Notes under the pieces: generated by a model
Database searches by the model: none
What the model saw: the letters and a program-made list of their open reading frames with translations, nothing else
What the model was told of the DNA's origin: nothing
Part shown: in pieces, positions 1 through 8,961 of the stretch
How positions within the stretch are numbered: the first letter of the stretch is position 1
Layout of the letters: every line of letters begins with the position of its first letter
Assembly (NCBI RefSeq): GCF_013488225.1
Contig: NZ_CP041238.1
Location: forward strand, 3,817,501 to 3,881,500
Source: Sinorhizobium mexicanum
GTDB lineage: Bacteria; Pseudomonadota; Alphaproteobacteria; Rhizobiales; Rhizobiaceae
Direction of reading: 5' to 3'
DNA length: 64,000 nt
Position numbers and translations under genes: made by a program

Positions 1-169
1 GTTGCTGGAAAGGTGCAGTTGCACCCTAATTTCGCGATAGCTGATAGACCTGAAACGTTGCAGGAAGCAGAAGCTAACAGATTTCTCACGAGGGGCAATC
101 CCGCTTCTGCCTGTCGGTGCAAGCCGCATTTTTGGTCCGCCAAAGCGCATGGTGGTGTATTCGAGTGCG

Positions 170-199
170 GATGGGCGCCCCGGAACAGGAGCGCCCATC
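170..199 (-). terminator. Hairpin after xylA, possible terminator
   Basis: Nine-base arms GATGGGCGC and GCGCCCATC pair perfectly around a 12-nt loop, 12 bases beyond the xylA stop on the minus strand. There is no T-run after the stem, so intrinsic termination is only possible. The remaining bases 1-169 show no convincing gene. Confidence 0.4.
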
Positions 200-210
200 G
201 CTTGCAGCGA

Positions 211-1521
211 TCAGACGTAGCGGTTGACCACGTTCTCCAAGAGCTCCTGCTTGCCGGATCTCGGCTGCGGATTGAGGTCGGCCTTGCGAACCCAAGCCTC
301 GATCTCTTCGAGAGAGAAGCCGCCATCGAGCATCTTCTTCGCCTCCGACACGTTCCAACCTGCATAGCGCTTTTCGAGCGGCGCCGAGAGCGCCTTGTCC
401 TCGATCATCTTCGCCGCCGCCCTGAGACCCCGCGCGCAGCAATCCATGCCTCCGATATGGCCGATCAGCAGATCCTCCGGATCGAGCGACTGACGGCGCA
501 GCTTCGCATCGAAATTGGTGCCGCCGGTCTTGAAGCCGCCGCCCGCAAGCACGTGGTAATAGGCAAGCGCCATTTCCGGAACATTGTTCGGGAACTGGTC
601 GGTGTCCCAGCCAGACTGGTAGTCGTTGCGGTTCATGTCGATCGAACCGAAGATGCCGAGCGCATTGGCAAGGGCCAGCTCGTGCTCGAAGGAGTGGCCG
701 GCAAGGATCGCATGGCCCTGCTCGATGTTGACCTTGACCTCGTTCTCAAGACCGTATTTCTTGAGGAAGCCGTAGACGGTCGCGACGTCGAAATCGTACT
801 GGTGCTTGGTCGGCTCCTGCGGCTTCGGTTCGATCAGGATCGCACCCTTGAAGCCGATCTTGTGCTTGTACTCGACGACGAGATTGACGAAGCGGCCGAG
901 CTGGTCGAGCTCGCGCTTGAGGTCGGTGTTGAGCAGCGTCTCGTAGCCTTCGCGTCCGCCCCAGAGCACATAGTTCTCGCCGCCGAGCTTCTGCGTCGCG
1001 TCGATGCAAGTCTTCACCGTTGCCGCGGCAAAGGCGAAGACGTCCGGATCCGGATTGGTCGCCGCACCCGACATGTAACGTCGGTTCGAGAAGAGGTTCG
1101 CCGTGCCCCAGAGCAGCTTGACGCCGGTGTCGCCCTGCTTCTTCGCGAAATAGTCGACGATCTCGTTGAGGTTGCCGGTGTTCTCCGCGAAGTTGCTGCC
1201 CTCCGGGCGCACATCCGCGTCATGGAAGCAGTAGAACGGCACGCCGAGAAGCTGGAAGAATTCGAAGGCGACGTCGGCCTTCAGCTTCGCGGCATCCATC
1301 GTGTCCTTGAACCAGGGACGCTCGAAGGTCTGGCCGCCGAAGGGATCGCCGCCCGGCCAGACGAAGGTGTGCCAATAGGCGACGGCAAAGCGAAGGTGAT
1401 CCTCCATCCGCTTGCCGAGAACGATTTCGTCCGGATTGTAATGGCGGAAGGCGAGCGGATTGGTGCTCTCCGGTCCCTCATATTTGATCTTGGCTATATC
1501 GCCGAAAAATCCCGTGCTCAC
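211..1521 (-). CDS. xylA: Xylose isomerase
   Basis: Interconverts D-xylose and D-xylulose in the cytoplasm, the first step of the isomerase pathway. The 436-aa product has the normal length for the long (class II) family. Visible signatures are the catalytic region [12 protein letters not shown] (His100, Asp103), PGGDPFGG near residue 57, the metal-site segment [31 protein letters not shown], and the C-terminal [17 protein letters not shown] block. It is separated from xylB by one small plus-strand gene, so xylA has its own promoter in the 135-bp gap with that gene. The palindrome before the lacI-type gene is not repeated in front of xylA. Confidence 0.97.
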   Translation of the reverse strand: MSTGFFGDIAKIKYEGPESTNPLAFRHYNPDEIVLGKRMEDHLRFAVAYWHTFVWPGGDPFGGQTFERPWFKDTMDAAKLKADVAFEFFQLLGVPFYCFHDADVRPEGSNFAENTGNLNEIVDYFAKKQGDTGVKLLWGTANLFSNRRYMSGAATNPDPDVFAFAAATVKTCIDATQKLGGENYVLWGGREGYETLLNTDLKRELDQLGRFVNLVVEYKHKIGFKGAILIEPKPQEPTKHQYDFDVATVYGFLKKYGLENEVKVNIEQGHAILAGHSFEHELALANALGIFGSIDMNRNDYQSGWDTDQFPNNVPEMALAYYHVLAGGGFKTGGTNFDAKLRRQSLDPEDLLIGHIGGMDCCARGLRAAAKMIEDKALSAPLEKRYAGWNVSEAKKMLDGGFSLEEIEAWVRKADLNPQPRSGKQELLENVVNRYV

Positions 1522-1655
1522 GGTCTTGCTCCTCTCATGGATGATGGATCGCCGGCGCCGAGCGGCGGCCGGCCATTACGTGGAAGGTAATTGGTTTCAT
1601 TCCCTCGATCGCCGACAGTCGGCCCATCGCAACACAAACCGAAGGGAAAGTTCCG

Positions 1656-2015
1656 ATGTACGACCTCGATCACATTGCCGAAGCCTATATCGCCGCCTGG
1701 AACGAGACCGATGCCGCAAGGCGCGGCCCTCTTGTCGAAAGGGCGTTCACGCCGGAGATCGGCTACCGCGACCCGGTCATGTGGGGCGACGGCCACGAAG
1801 CAATCGACACGCTGATTGCGGGTGTGCAACACCAGTTCCCCGGCTTCCGCTTCGCCCTCAAGGGCAAGCCGGACGGGTTCGCGGACATGATCCGCTTCTC
1901 CTGGACGCTCGGGCCGAACGGAACCTCGGTCATCGAGGGCACGGATTTCGGCCTCATCGAGGATGGCCGGCTGAAACAGGTCACCGGCTTTCTCGACAAG
2001 ATCCCGGCGCAATAA
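1656..2015 (+). CDS. SnoaL/NTF2-like small protein
   Basis: A 119-aa soluble protein with the look of the SnoaL/NTF2 alpha+beta barrel family: an N-terminal helix (IAEAYIAAWNETD), then a tract containing YRDPVMWGDGHEAID, and a late strand-rich half with GTDFGLIEDGRLKQVTGF. Such folds serve as isomerases, hydrolases or ligand-binding proteins; the sequence does not say which. It lies between xylA and xylB on the opposite strand and ends 26 bp from the end of xylB, so it may be expressed divergently from xylA. A sugar-related role is suggested only by position. Confidence 0.75.
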   Translation: MYDLDHIAEAYIAAWNETDAARRGPLVERAFTPEIGYRDPVMWGDGHEAIDTLIAGVQHQFPGFRFALKGKPDGFADMIRFSWTLGPNGTSVIEGTDFGLIEDGRLKQVTGFLDKIPAQ

Positions 2016-2041
2016 GCGACGGTCGGGTGTGCCGCGGCCGA

Positions 2042-3496
2042 TCATAGCGTTGCATCCCTGATCGCCGGATAGAGGCGACGATAGCGCTGATACGCATCCT
2101 CATAGGCCGAAACCAGCGACGCCTCCGGCGCGATGGTTTCGGCCGTTGCAGGTGCGAAGCAGGTTGCGACCGGATCGGCGCCGGTTGCGGCGATAAGGCC
2201 GAGGCGCGCCGCGCCGAAGGCCGCGCCGAAATCGCCGTCCGCCGGCAGGTCGACCGGCAGGTTGAGCGCTGTCGCGATCGACTTCAGCCAGTAGCGTGAG
2301 CGCGAGCCGCCGCCGATCGCGGTCACGCGCCCCAGCGTCGTGCCGGCCGCGCGGAGCGCCTCCAGGCTGTCGCGGATCGCAAAGGAGACCCCTTCGAGCA
2401 CCGCCTGAGTCAGCACCGCACGCGAGCTTTCGTGGCCAAGGCCGGCAAATGCGCCGCGGATCGCCGCATCATTGTGGGGCGTGCGCTCGCCGGCAAGATA
2501 GGGAAGGAAAGTGACGGAACCCGGCGCCTTCAGGACGTCGCCGAGTTCGCCGGTCAGCTCCGCGGCACTCCTGCCGGTGACGCCCGAATGCCAGTTGAGA
2601 GCATCGGTCGCAGAGAGGATGACGCCCATCTGGTGCCAGGTGTTCGGGAGCGCATGGCAGAAGGCATGGACTGCGCTCTCCGGATTGGGAAGGTAGCTCG
2701 CATTGGCGGCGAAGAGCACCCCGGAGGTGCCGAGCGACACGAAGGCCTGCCCCTCGGCGACCGTGCCCATGCCGCAGGCAGAGGCCGCGTTGTCGCCGGC
2801 GCCGCCGGCAACGACCACGCCAGCGCCCATGCCCCACCGGCTCGCGAGTTCCGGCCTCAGCGTGCCGGCACTCTCCGTACCTTCGACGAGATCCGGCATC
2901 TGCCGTTCCTCAAGCTGCGTGGCGGCGAGCAGGCTTTCCGACCATTTGCGCTTGCTCGTGTCGAGCCAGGAGGTGCCGGCGGAGTCGGACATTTCCGACA
3001 CGTGTTCACCGGTCAGCCACAGGCGGAGATAATCCTTTGGGAGCAGGACCCAGCGCACTTTGGCGAAAATCTCCGGCTCGTTCTCGCGCACCCATGCGAG
3101 CTTCGGCGCGGTGAAGCCCGGAAAAACGATATTGCCCGTCAGCGCACGGAACTGCGGATCGCTGTCGAGGGCGGCGGCCTGGCGGAAGCTGCGGGTATCG
3201 TTCCACAGAATGCAGGGACGAAGCACGGCGTCATTCTCGTCGAGCAGCGTCGCACCGTGCATGTGGCCGGAGAGGCCGATGCCGCGGACCGCGGCAAGCG
3301 CGTCCGCATGCGCTGCCTTGAGGCCGGCGATCGCTTGCTCCGTGGCGCGGACCCAGTCGGCCGCATCCTGCTCCGACCAGCCGGGGTGCGGCCGCGAAAC
3401 GTCGAGCGCTCCCGATGCCGAGCCGATGATCTTCTGCTCGCCATCGATCAGCATTGCCTTGACGCCGGACGTGCCGAGATCCAGTCCGAGATACAT
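2042..3496 (-). CDS. xylB: Xylulokinase
   Basis: Phosphorylates D-xylulose to xylulose 5-phosphate with ATP, feeding the pentose phosphate pathway. The 484-aa product begins with the FGGY-kinase phosphate loop LGLDLGTSGVKAML, then GLSGHMHGATLLD and ILWNDTR, and in the second domain GGAGDNAASACGMG and LPYLAGERTPHND, where Asp is the expected catalytic base region. The length is normal. The start lies 10 bp after the stop of the LacI-family gene, so the two are most likely cotranscribed from the promoter carrying the 24-bp operator. Confidence 0.96.
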   Translation of the reverse strand: MYLGLDLGTSGVKAMLIDGEQKIIGSASGALDVSRPHPGWSEQDAADWVRATEQAIAGLKAAHADALAAVRGIGLSGHMHGATLLDENDAVLRPCILWNDTRSFRQAAALDSDPQFRALTGNIVFPGFTAPKLAWVRENEPEIFAKVRWVLLPKDYLRLWLTGEHVSEMSDSAGTSWLDTSKRKWSESLLAATQLEERQMPDLVEGTESAGTLRPELASRWGMGAGVVVAGGAGDNAASACGMGTVAEGQAFVSLGTSGVLFAANASYLPNPESAVHAFCHALPNTWHQMGVILSATDALNWHSGVTGRSAAELTGELGDVLKAPGSVTFLPYLAGERTPHNDAAIRGAFAGLGHESSRAVLTQAVLEGVSFAIRDSLEALRAAGTTLGRVTAIGGGSRSRYWLKSIATALNLPVDLPADGDFGAAFGAARLGLIAATGADPVATCFAPATAETIAPEASLVSAYEDAYQRYRRLYPAIRDATL

Positions 3497-3506
3497 GGGT
3501 GTCCTC

Positions 3507-4544
3507 CTATGCCTGCTCGATCGGCAGGTTGTCCTTCAGGAAAATGTCGATGCGGATGCGTTCCTGCGCCTCGATCACGGCAAGACCGTCGGCCTTGGCC
3601 TTCAGCACGCGGATCGCGCTTCTCACCTCGTGCCCGGCATCCTGGTTGAGCACGGCGTCGATCGTGCCGGAACGGAGCGCGGCGCGGCTGTGCGGCGTCA
3701 GCTCGTGGGCGATCGTGCAGATCGTCTTGCTCCTGCCGGTGTTCTCGAGCGCGGCGACGAGACCGCGATTGCCGGCGCCGAGGCTGTAGATGCCGGCAAG
3801 ATCCGGCTCACGCTCTACGAGCGCCCGAACGAGCTTTTCGACAAGGATCGGATCGTCCTGCCCTTCGATCAGAGGAAGGAGCGGGCGCGCCGGAAATTCC
3901 TCGGCCATGACGGCGGTAAAGCCCTCCAGCCGGTCGCGATGGTCGCGCACCAGCATCGAGCCGGCCAGCACGGCGATCGGACCCGCGCGGCCACCGGTGA
4001 AGCGGCCCATCAGGGTGCCGGCTGTGCGGCCTGCCGCAATGTTGTCGACACCGGCAAAATGATCGCGTCCCGATCCCGGCAGGTCGGAAACGAGGGTGAC
4101 GACGGCAATACCATCATCCCGAAGCCGCATCACCGCCTCGGCCACCCCGGGGGCGTCGACGGCGACGACGGCCACCCCGGCCGGCCGGCGCTGACGCGCC
4201 TCCGAAAGCGCCTGCGCGAGCGCCTGCGCGTCGAAGACCGGAACGGGAAGAATGGTGATCTGCGTTCGCTCTGCCGCCGAACGCGCCATCGCGGCCCGCA
4301 CCTCGCCCTCGAGTCCGCGCATGAACGAGTTGTCGCCCGCCGGCAGGATGAAGACGAAGGGGTAGTTGCGACCTTTCGCGAGGTTGGCGGCGGCGACATC
4401 GCGTACATAGCCGAGCGTGGCAATCGCGCGCTCGACCTTGTCCCTTGTGACGTTCCTGACGCCTGGGCGATTGTTCAGGACCCGGTCGACGGTCGCCAGG
4501 CTGACGCCCGCTTTGGCGGCGATATCGTGAACCGTTGGTCGCAT
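3507..4544 (-). CDS. LacI-family transcriptional regulator
   Basis: A 345-aa repressor-type regulator. Residues 1-50 form the LacI helix-turn-helix (VHDIAAKAGVSLATVDRVLNNRPGV) with hinge; the rest is a periplasmic-binding-protein-like sugar-sensing domain (GVDNIAAGRTAGTLMGRF; AGIYSLGAGNRGL). It is placed immediately before xylB in the same direction. A near-perfect palindrome 31 bp before its start suggests autoregulation and control of xylB. The inducer is not visible from sequence; xylose or a related sugar is inferred from the neighbours. Confidence 0.92.
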   Translation of the reverse strand: MRPTVHDIAAKAGVSLATVDRVLNNRPGVRNVTRDKVERAIATLGYVRDVAAANLAKGRNYPFVFILPAGDNSFMRGLEGEVRAAMARSAAERTQITILPVPVFDAQALAQALSEARQRRPAGVAVVAVDAPGVAEAVMRLRDDGIAVVTLVSDLPGSGRDHFAGVDNIAAGRTAGTLMGRFTGGRAGPIAVLAGSMLVRDHRDRLEGFTAVMAEEFPARPLLPLIEGQDDPILVEKLVRALVEREPDLAGIYSLGAGNRGLVAALENTGRSKTICTIAHELTPHSRAALRSGTIDAVLNQDAGHEVRSAIRVLKAKADGLAVIEAQERIRIDIFLKDNLPIEQA

Positions 4545-4574
4545 CGCTTCCTCCCGGGGGAACCCTTAGAGGAA

Positions 4575-4598
4575 TTTTTGATGTACGTAAATCAAAAA
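4575..4598. promoter_or_regulatory. 24-bp palindromic operator before lacI-xylB
   Basis: Arms TTTTTGAT and ATCAAAAA are perfect 8-base complements, and the centre contains the self-complementary TACGTA; 22 of 24 positions are symmetric. Its place 31-54 bp before the LacI-family start fits an operator for that protein. Confidence 0.65.
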
Positions 4599-4648
4599 TG
4601 TCGCCGCCGCGGACGGAACCGGATCCGCCATCTTCCGGTGAAGGCTTT

Positions 4649-5779
4649 TCAGGTGAAGCGTTTGCTGAAGGCGTGAGTAAAAACGACGCGGCCGGCCTCG
4701 CCCTGAGCTTCGCCGAAAGCGACGTCCATGACGGCGTCGGTGATGCGGACGACAGCAAAGCCGCCGAGATAGGCTGCCTTCGGCTTGAAGAGATCGACGC
4801 CGTCGGCGCGATAGGTCATGACGCGGTCATGTTCATGTCCGTGGAAAAGGCCAATGACATTGTAGCTTTTCAGCGCGTCGAGCAACGTCCGGCGCTGCTC
4901 CGGGCTCCACCAATGCGGCTTCCCCTCTCCCCGATCGTCGAAGACATCCGCCGTCGTGTCCCAGACCTCCGTCGAAAACGCATCCCAGCCATAATGCTGG
5001 AACAGCACGACCGGTCGACCGTCGGCGGCGTAGTACGCAAGGTCCCCCTTGAGCCAGCCGAGACCGCTCACCGCGCCCTTGTTCTGGTCACCGCCAAAGC
5101 GCTGCAACTGGACGAGATGCAGGCCGCCCCAGTCCCAGGAATAGTTGTCCGACAACGGATCGTAATTCGTCACCGGCACCGGCGGCTTGTAGAACACAGT
5201 CTGGCGGTGCGTAAGCTCAACATAGTCACGCAACTCCCGACGGTACCAGTCGACATTCGGCGGTGTGCCATCCTGGTCGAGATCGTGGTTCCCGAGTCCG
5301 ACATAGACGGGAAAGTGAATGTGCTGCGGGCCCGGGCCTTGCTCGTACCGGCTCTGGAACTGCTGCAGTTGCCGCCCCTCACGCGGCTGGCGAACCTGAC
5401 CGCCGCCATCGTCAGTGATGTCGCCGCCGAGAACAAGGCCGAGCGGGCGCCCGATTTCCTTGCCCGCACTGACGAGGCCGCTTGGATCCCCATCGATGGT
5501 CGCCGGCCAGTGCTGTGTGGGAATTGCGTTGAGCGCCGCGACATGGCGCAAGAGGTTCGCGTCGGTCTTGCCCTCCTCCTCGCATTTCGGCGCCAGCCCT
5601 TCGGTGGAAACGATGCAGGCGTGGACGTCGTTGGAGAAGAGAAAAGTTGCGTCGACGGGAGGCCATGCGTTGGCGGCACGGACGCGACCGGCGGCGATCG
5701 ACAGACCTGCGCCCACGGTGGTCGCGAGAAAAGTGCGTCGGGACAGGTCGCGGCAATCCGGATTGCTCACCTTGGACAC
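4649..5779 (-). CDS. Tat-exported metallophosphoesterase
   Basis: A 376-aa calcineurin-like phosphoesterase. The N-terminus has a twin-arginine signal (LSRRTFLATTVGAG, residues 12-25) followed by AAGRVRAA, so export to the periplasm is expected. Family metal-binding blocks are recognisable in order: FSNDVHA (in place of the usual D-x-H), GGDITDDGGG, GLGNHDLDQDG, FQHYGWD and FHGHEHD. The substrate cannot be named. It lies between emrB and the LacI gene, all on the minus strand, with a hairpin separating it from emrB. Confidence 0.85.
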   Translation of the reverse strand: MSKVSNPDCRDLSRRTFLATTVGAGLSIAAGRVRAANAWPPVDATFLFSNDVHACIVSTEGLAPKCEEEGKTDANLLRHVAALNAIPTQHWPATIDGDPSGLVSAGKEIGRPLGLVLGGDITDDGGGQVRQPREGRQLQQFQSRYEQGPGPQHIHFPVYVGLGNHDLDQDGTPPNVDWYRRELRDYVELTHRQTVFYKPPVPVTNYDPLSDNYSWDWGGLHLVQLQRFGGDQNKGAVSGLGWLKGDLAYYAADGRPVVLFQHYGWDAFSTEVWDTTADVFDDRGEGKPHWWSPEQRRTLLDALKSYNVIGLFHGHEHDRVMTYRADGVDLFKPKAAYLGGFAVVRITDAVMDVAFGEAQGEAGRVVFTHAFSKRFT

Positions 5780-5857
5780 CTCCCCGCAGCCAAGTCCGCT
5801 TCTGCGGAACCGGACAGCCCATCGGCTTCAGCCGTCATGGAGTGTGCAGCAGGGAAT

Positions 5858-5878
5858 GCGGCACGTAAAGCGTGCCGC
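5858..5878 (-). terminator. Hairpin after emrB
   Basis: Perfect 8-base arms GCGGCACG and CGTGCCGC with a 5-nt loop begin six bases after the emrB stop on the minus strand. No clear T-run follows, so it may end transcription or protect the 3' end of the emrAB transcript. Confidence 0.5.
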
Positions 5879-5883
5879 TTCCG

Positions 5884-7482
5884 TCAGTGGCCGCTGCCGC
5901 CGGCGCCGGCGCCCTGCGGCTTGCTGATCATCATGACGCCGATGATCAGTGACAGGAACAGCACCGTCAAAATCACGAAGACGTCGACGAAGGACAGGAT
6001 CACCGCCTGCGTCTGCACCATCGCTGCGAGTTGCTTGACCGCGATCGTCGTTCCGTCGAGGCCGTGGGCGGTGAAGTTCGAGGCCATGTTCCGGAGCCGT
6101 TCGACCGCCTCCGGGTTGCCCCACTGGATATGCTCGGCAAGCCGGGCATAGTGGAAATCCTGGCGCTGCGTCAGAATGGTGTTGATGACTGCAAGACCAA
6201 CGGCACCGCCGAGGTTGCGCGTCAGATTGTAGAGGCCGGACGCATTGCGGATGCGGGCGGGCGCCAGCGTGCCGAGCGCGATGTTGTTGATCGGCACCAT
6301 GCAGAGCATCAGCGAGCAGCCGCGCAGGATCTGCGGCACGAGCAGTTCCCAGAAGTCCCAGTCGGCAGTCAGTTGGCTCATCGACCAGGTACCGGCTGCA
6401 AAGCCCGCAAAACCAATGGTCATCATCACCCGCGGGTCGAGGCGGCCGGAAAGAAAGCCGGCGACCGGCGCCGTGAAGAACATGGCAAGGCCGGAAACGA
6501 ACATGGTCTCGCCGATCATCAGCGAGTCGTAGCCCCGGATGCGCCCGAGATAGAGAGGGTAGAGATAGGTAAGACCATAGAGGCCGATACCCATGACGAA
6601 GGAGAAGAGCGAACCGAAGGCGAAGTTACGATTGGCGAAGGCCCTGAGGTCGACCACCGGGAACTCGACCTTGAAGGCGCGATAGAAGAACACGGCGGCA
6701 GCAAGCGCCGCGGCAATCGCGCCCAGGATGATGTGCTCGTCATTGAACCAGTCGTTGGCGTTGCCCTCCTCCAGCACATATTCGAGCGAGCCGAGGAAGA
6801 CCGCCATGGACAGCAGCCCCCACCAGTCGAACTTCTTCATCAATCCCAGTTCGGGTTTGTCGAAGTCGATGAAGGTCCAGGTGAGCGTCGCGACGATGAT
6901 GCCTGGGATGACGTTGACGAGAAACAGCCAGTGCCAGGAGAAGGCGTGGCTCAAATAACCGCCGACTGTCGGTCCGATGGTGGGCGCAAGCGTTGCAATC
7001 AGGCCGATGATCGGCGAGACGACATTGCGCTTCGACGGTGGGAAGATCGTGAAGGCGGCGGCGAAGACCGACGGGATCATGCCGCCACCGATAAAGCCCT
7101 GGATCGCCCGGTAGATGATCATCTGGTCGATATTGGTGGCGGTCGCGGCAAGTGCGCTCGACGCGGTGAAGCCGGCCGCGGCGACGGAAAACAGCACCCG
7201 CGTCGAAACGATGCGGGCGAGCGTGCCCGACAATGGGATCATGATGACTTCGGCGATGAGATAGGCGGTCTGCACCCAGCCGATCTCGTCCGATCCGGCC
7301 GAAAGGCCGGCCTGGATTTCGGCGAGCGAGGCCGACACGATCTGAATGTCGAGGATCGCCATGAACATGCCGATCACCATCGCAAAGAAGGCGATCAGCC
7401 GTCTCGGGTCCATATGCTCCTCGGCTCTGGGCGCGATTGCCGCGACCGAGCCTGCCGTTGCCGTTGCGGCCATCTGCGCCAC
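5884..7482 (-). CDS. emrB: EmrB-type MFS efflux transporter (DHA2 family)
   Basis: A 532-aa inner-membrane drug/proton antiporter with about 14 membrane segments, the size and pattern of the DHA2 family. It begins its membrane part with LIAFFAMVIGMFMAILDIQIVSASLAEIQ, the usual TM1 motif with Asp, and has GWVQTAYLIAEV in TM2 and FIGGGMIPSVF further on. With EmrA (20 bp upstream, same direction) and an outer-membrane channel encoded elsewhere it would expel hydrophobic compounds. The S. meliloti system with this arrangement has been described as flavonoid-inducible; identity here is inferred from order and sequence. Confidence 0.93.
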   Translation of the reverse strand: MAQMAATATAGSVAAIAPRAEEHMDPRRLIAFFAMVIGMFMAILDIQIVSASLAEIQAGLSAGSDEIGWVQTAYLIAEVIMIPLSGTLARIVSTRVLFSVAAAGFTASSALAATATNIDQMIIYRAIQGFIGGGMIPSVFAAAFTIFPPSKRNVVSPIIGLIATLAPTIGPTVGGYLSHAFSWHWLFLVNVIPGIIVATLTWTFIDFDKPELGLMKKFDWWGLLSMAVFLGSLEYVLEEGNANDWFNDEHIILGAIAAALAAAVFFYRAFKVEFPVVDLRAFANRNFAFGSLFSFVMGIGLYGLTYLYPLYLGRIRGYDSLMIGETMFVSGLAMFFTAPVAGFLSGRLDPRVMMTIGFAGFAAGTWSMSQLTADWDFWELLVPQILRGCSLMLCMVPINNIALGTLAPARIRNASGLYNLTRNLGGAVGLAVINTILTQRQDFHYARLAEHIQWGNPEAVERLRNMASNFTAHGLDGTTIAVKQLAAMVQTQAVILSFVDVFVILTVLFLSLIIGVMMISKPQGAGAGGSGH

Positions 7483-7502
7483 TCCTCGTCCGCTATGCGG
7501 CC

Positions 7503-8717
7503 TTACTTTACTCCAGCCACTTTCGACTGATCAGGCGCCGTGCGGGTATCGACGTCGACGACGACGCTCAAGCCCGCGCGCAAATGTCCTTCGGCCAGCA
7601 CGTCGGCCGGGATCTTGATGCGCACCGGAACCCGCTGGATGACCTTGGTGAAGTTGCCGGTCGCATTTTCCGCCGGCAGCAGGGAGAAGACCGAGCCCGA
7701 TGCCGGCGAGATCGAGGCGACGGTGCCTTCGATCGGATGTTCGTCATAGGCATCGACATGGATCTGCACCTTGGAGCCCGGCACCAGATGCGCGATCTGC
7801 GTTTCCTTGAAATTGGCATCGATATAGAGCTGGTCCACCGGAACGAGGGCCGCGAGACGCTGACCGGCGGAAACGAGATCGCCGACCTGAACCGCCACAT
7901 TGCCGACGATGCCGTCATAGGGTGCCTTGAGCACCGTGAAGCCCAGGTCGCGGTTGGCCTTGTCGCGCGCGAGCTCCAGCGAACGGATGGTGCTTTCCGC
8001 TTCGGTACGCTGCGCCTCGAGCACGGTGATATTTGCATTGGCCGCGGCGATGTTGGCCTCGGCGCCGACGAGGTTTGCCCGCGCCTGATCAAGCGCGACA
8101 TCGGCATTGTCGCGCGAGGCGACCGTTCCGACCGCCTTGGACTGGAGGTCGCTGGCGCGCTTCTGCGTCAGCTCTGCGCCGCGAACGGCCGCCTCGAAGG
8201 CCGTCTTCTGGGCTTCGGCCTGGCTGAGGCTCGCCTTTGCGCCGGCGATCTGCGCATCAAAGCGGCTGAGCGCCAGTTTCTGGGTGGCGATCTGCGCCTC
8301 GGCCTGCTCCGCGGCGATGCGATAATCGCCATCGTCGAGCGTAACCAGCGGATCGCCCGCCTTCACGTGCTGGTTGGCAACCACGTCGACCTTAGCGACA
8401 TAGCCGGACACCTTCGGCGAGATGGTCGCTATGTCGCCGTCGATATAGGCGTCATCCGTCGAAACCATGAAACGACCGTTGGTCCACCAGTCATAGCCGT
8501 ACCAGGCGCCGGCGGCGAGCATTGCCAGAGCCAGGACCGGCAGCACCGGCTTGCGGCGTCTTTTCTGGGGCGCGGCAACGTCAGCGGCCTTGTGCTCCAC
8601 GACCGATGGGGCCTCGCTTGTGGGCGCGGGGGCTTCGGCCTTCGGATTATCCACGACTTCAAAATCATCGCCGACGGGACGGACACGGGCAGCGCTGGAA
8701 GTGCTGGTAGCGGACAT
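7503..8717 (-). CDS. emrA: EmrA-type membrane fusion protein (HlyD family)
   Basis: A 404-aa periplasmic adaptor. A single membrane anchor (PVLPVLALAMLAAGAWYGYDWW) lies near residues 58-80 after an Ala/Pro-rich cytoplasmic tail; then come the barrel-sandwich halves (TISPKVSGYVAKVDVVANQHVKAGDPLVTLD and FTVLKAPYDGIVGNVAVQVGDLV) around a long alpha-hairpin of Ala/Glu/Gln-rich coiled coil. It bridges EmrB to an outer-membrane channel. It is the first gene of the emrAB operon and shares a 244-bp divergent promoter region with the TetR regulator. Confidence 0.94.
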   Translation of the reverse strand: MSATSTSSAARVRPVGDDFEVVDNPKAEAPAPTSEAPSVVEHKAADVAAPQKRRRKPVLPVLALAMLAAGAWYGYDWWTNGRFMVSTDDAYIDGDIATISPKVSGYVAKVDVVANQHVKAGDPLVTLDDGDYRIAAEQAEAQIATQKLALSRFDAQIAGAKASLSQAEAQKTAFEAAVRGAELTQKRASDLQSKAVGTVASRDNADVALDQARANLVGAEANIAAANANITVLEAQRTEAESTIRSLELARDKANRDLGFTVLKAPYDGIVGNVAVQVGDLVSAGQRLAALVPVDQLYIDANFKETQIAHLVPGSKVQIHVDAYDEHPIEGTVASISPASGSVFSLLPAENATGNFTKVIQRVPVRIKIPADVLAEGHLRAGLSVVVDVDTRTAPDQSKVAGVK

Positions 8718-8746
8718 ATGACACCGGTTTTTGCTGGGATTGAACT

Positions 8747-8760
8747 GAACCGTTCGGTTC
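8747..8760. promoter_or_regulatory. EmrR operator candidate 1
   Basis: Perfect inverted repeat GAACCG-TT-CGGTTC, 30 bp before emrA. It is one of two palindromes with related half-sites (GAAC/GTTC) in the emrA-emrR gap, the expected pattern for a TetR-family dimer. Confidence 0.65.
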
Positions 8761-8768
8761 GATTGCGC

Positions 8769-8799
8769 TTGACATAATGCCTTTTGGACCGCATATCAA
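8769..8799. promoter_or_regulatory. Face-to-face promoters of emrR and emrA
   Basis: On the plus strand TTGACA (8769-8774) and CATATC (8792-8797) are 17 bp apart and point to emrR. On the minus strand TTGATA (8799-8794) and TATGTC (8776-8771) are also 17 bp apart and point to emrA. The -35 of each therefore overlaps the -10 of the other. Both palindromes flank the pair. Confidence 0.5.
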
Positions 8800-8807
8800 G
8801 AGGCAAT

Positions 8808-8823
8808 CGAACTGGCCGGTTCG
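8808..8823. promoter_or_regulatory. EmrR operator candidate 2
   Basis: Imperfect palindrome CGAACTGGCCGGTTCG, symmetric at 14 of 16 positions, on the emrR side of the overlapping promoters. Its centre is 62 bp from that of the first palindrome. Confidence 0.6.
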
Positions 8824-8961
8824 ATTACTTGCTCAAAGGGCAAACAAAAGTGTGCGGGCTCCTCCCCGCCCCTTGTCTTTACTGGAACCGGCCGTGTTTA
8901 TGGTTTTGGATAAATTCGTCTAAGACCATCTTGATGAAAGGAGTGGAAACGTCCGGTAGCC

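Noticed and set aside
13..1590. A 525-codon frame antisense to xylA
   Set aside because: Mirror frame produced by the GC-rich codon usage of xylA; the product resembles no protein family while xylA is unmistakable.
1573..1594. Possible palindrome CCATTAC/GTAATTGG before xylA
   Set aside because: Only an imperfect match with unequal arms; not similar to the lacI-xylB operator.
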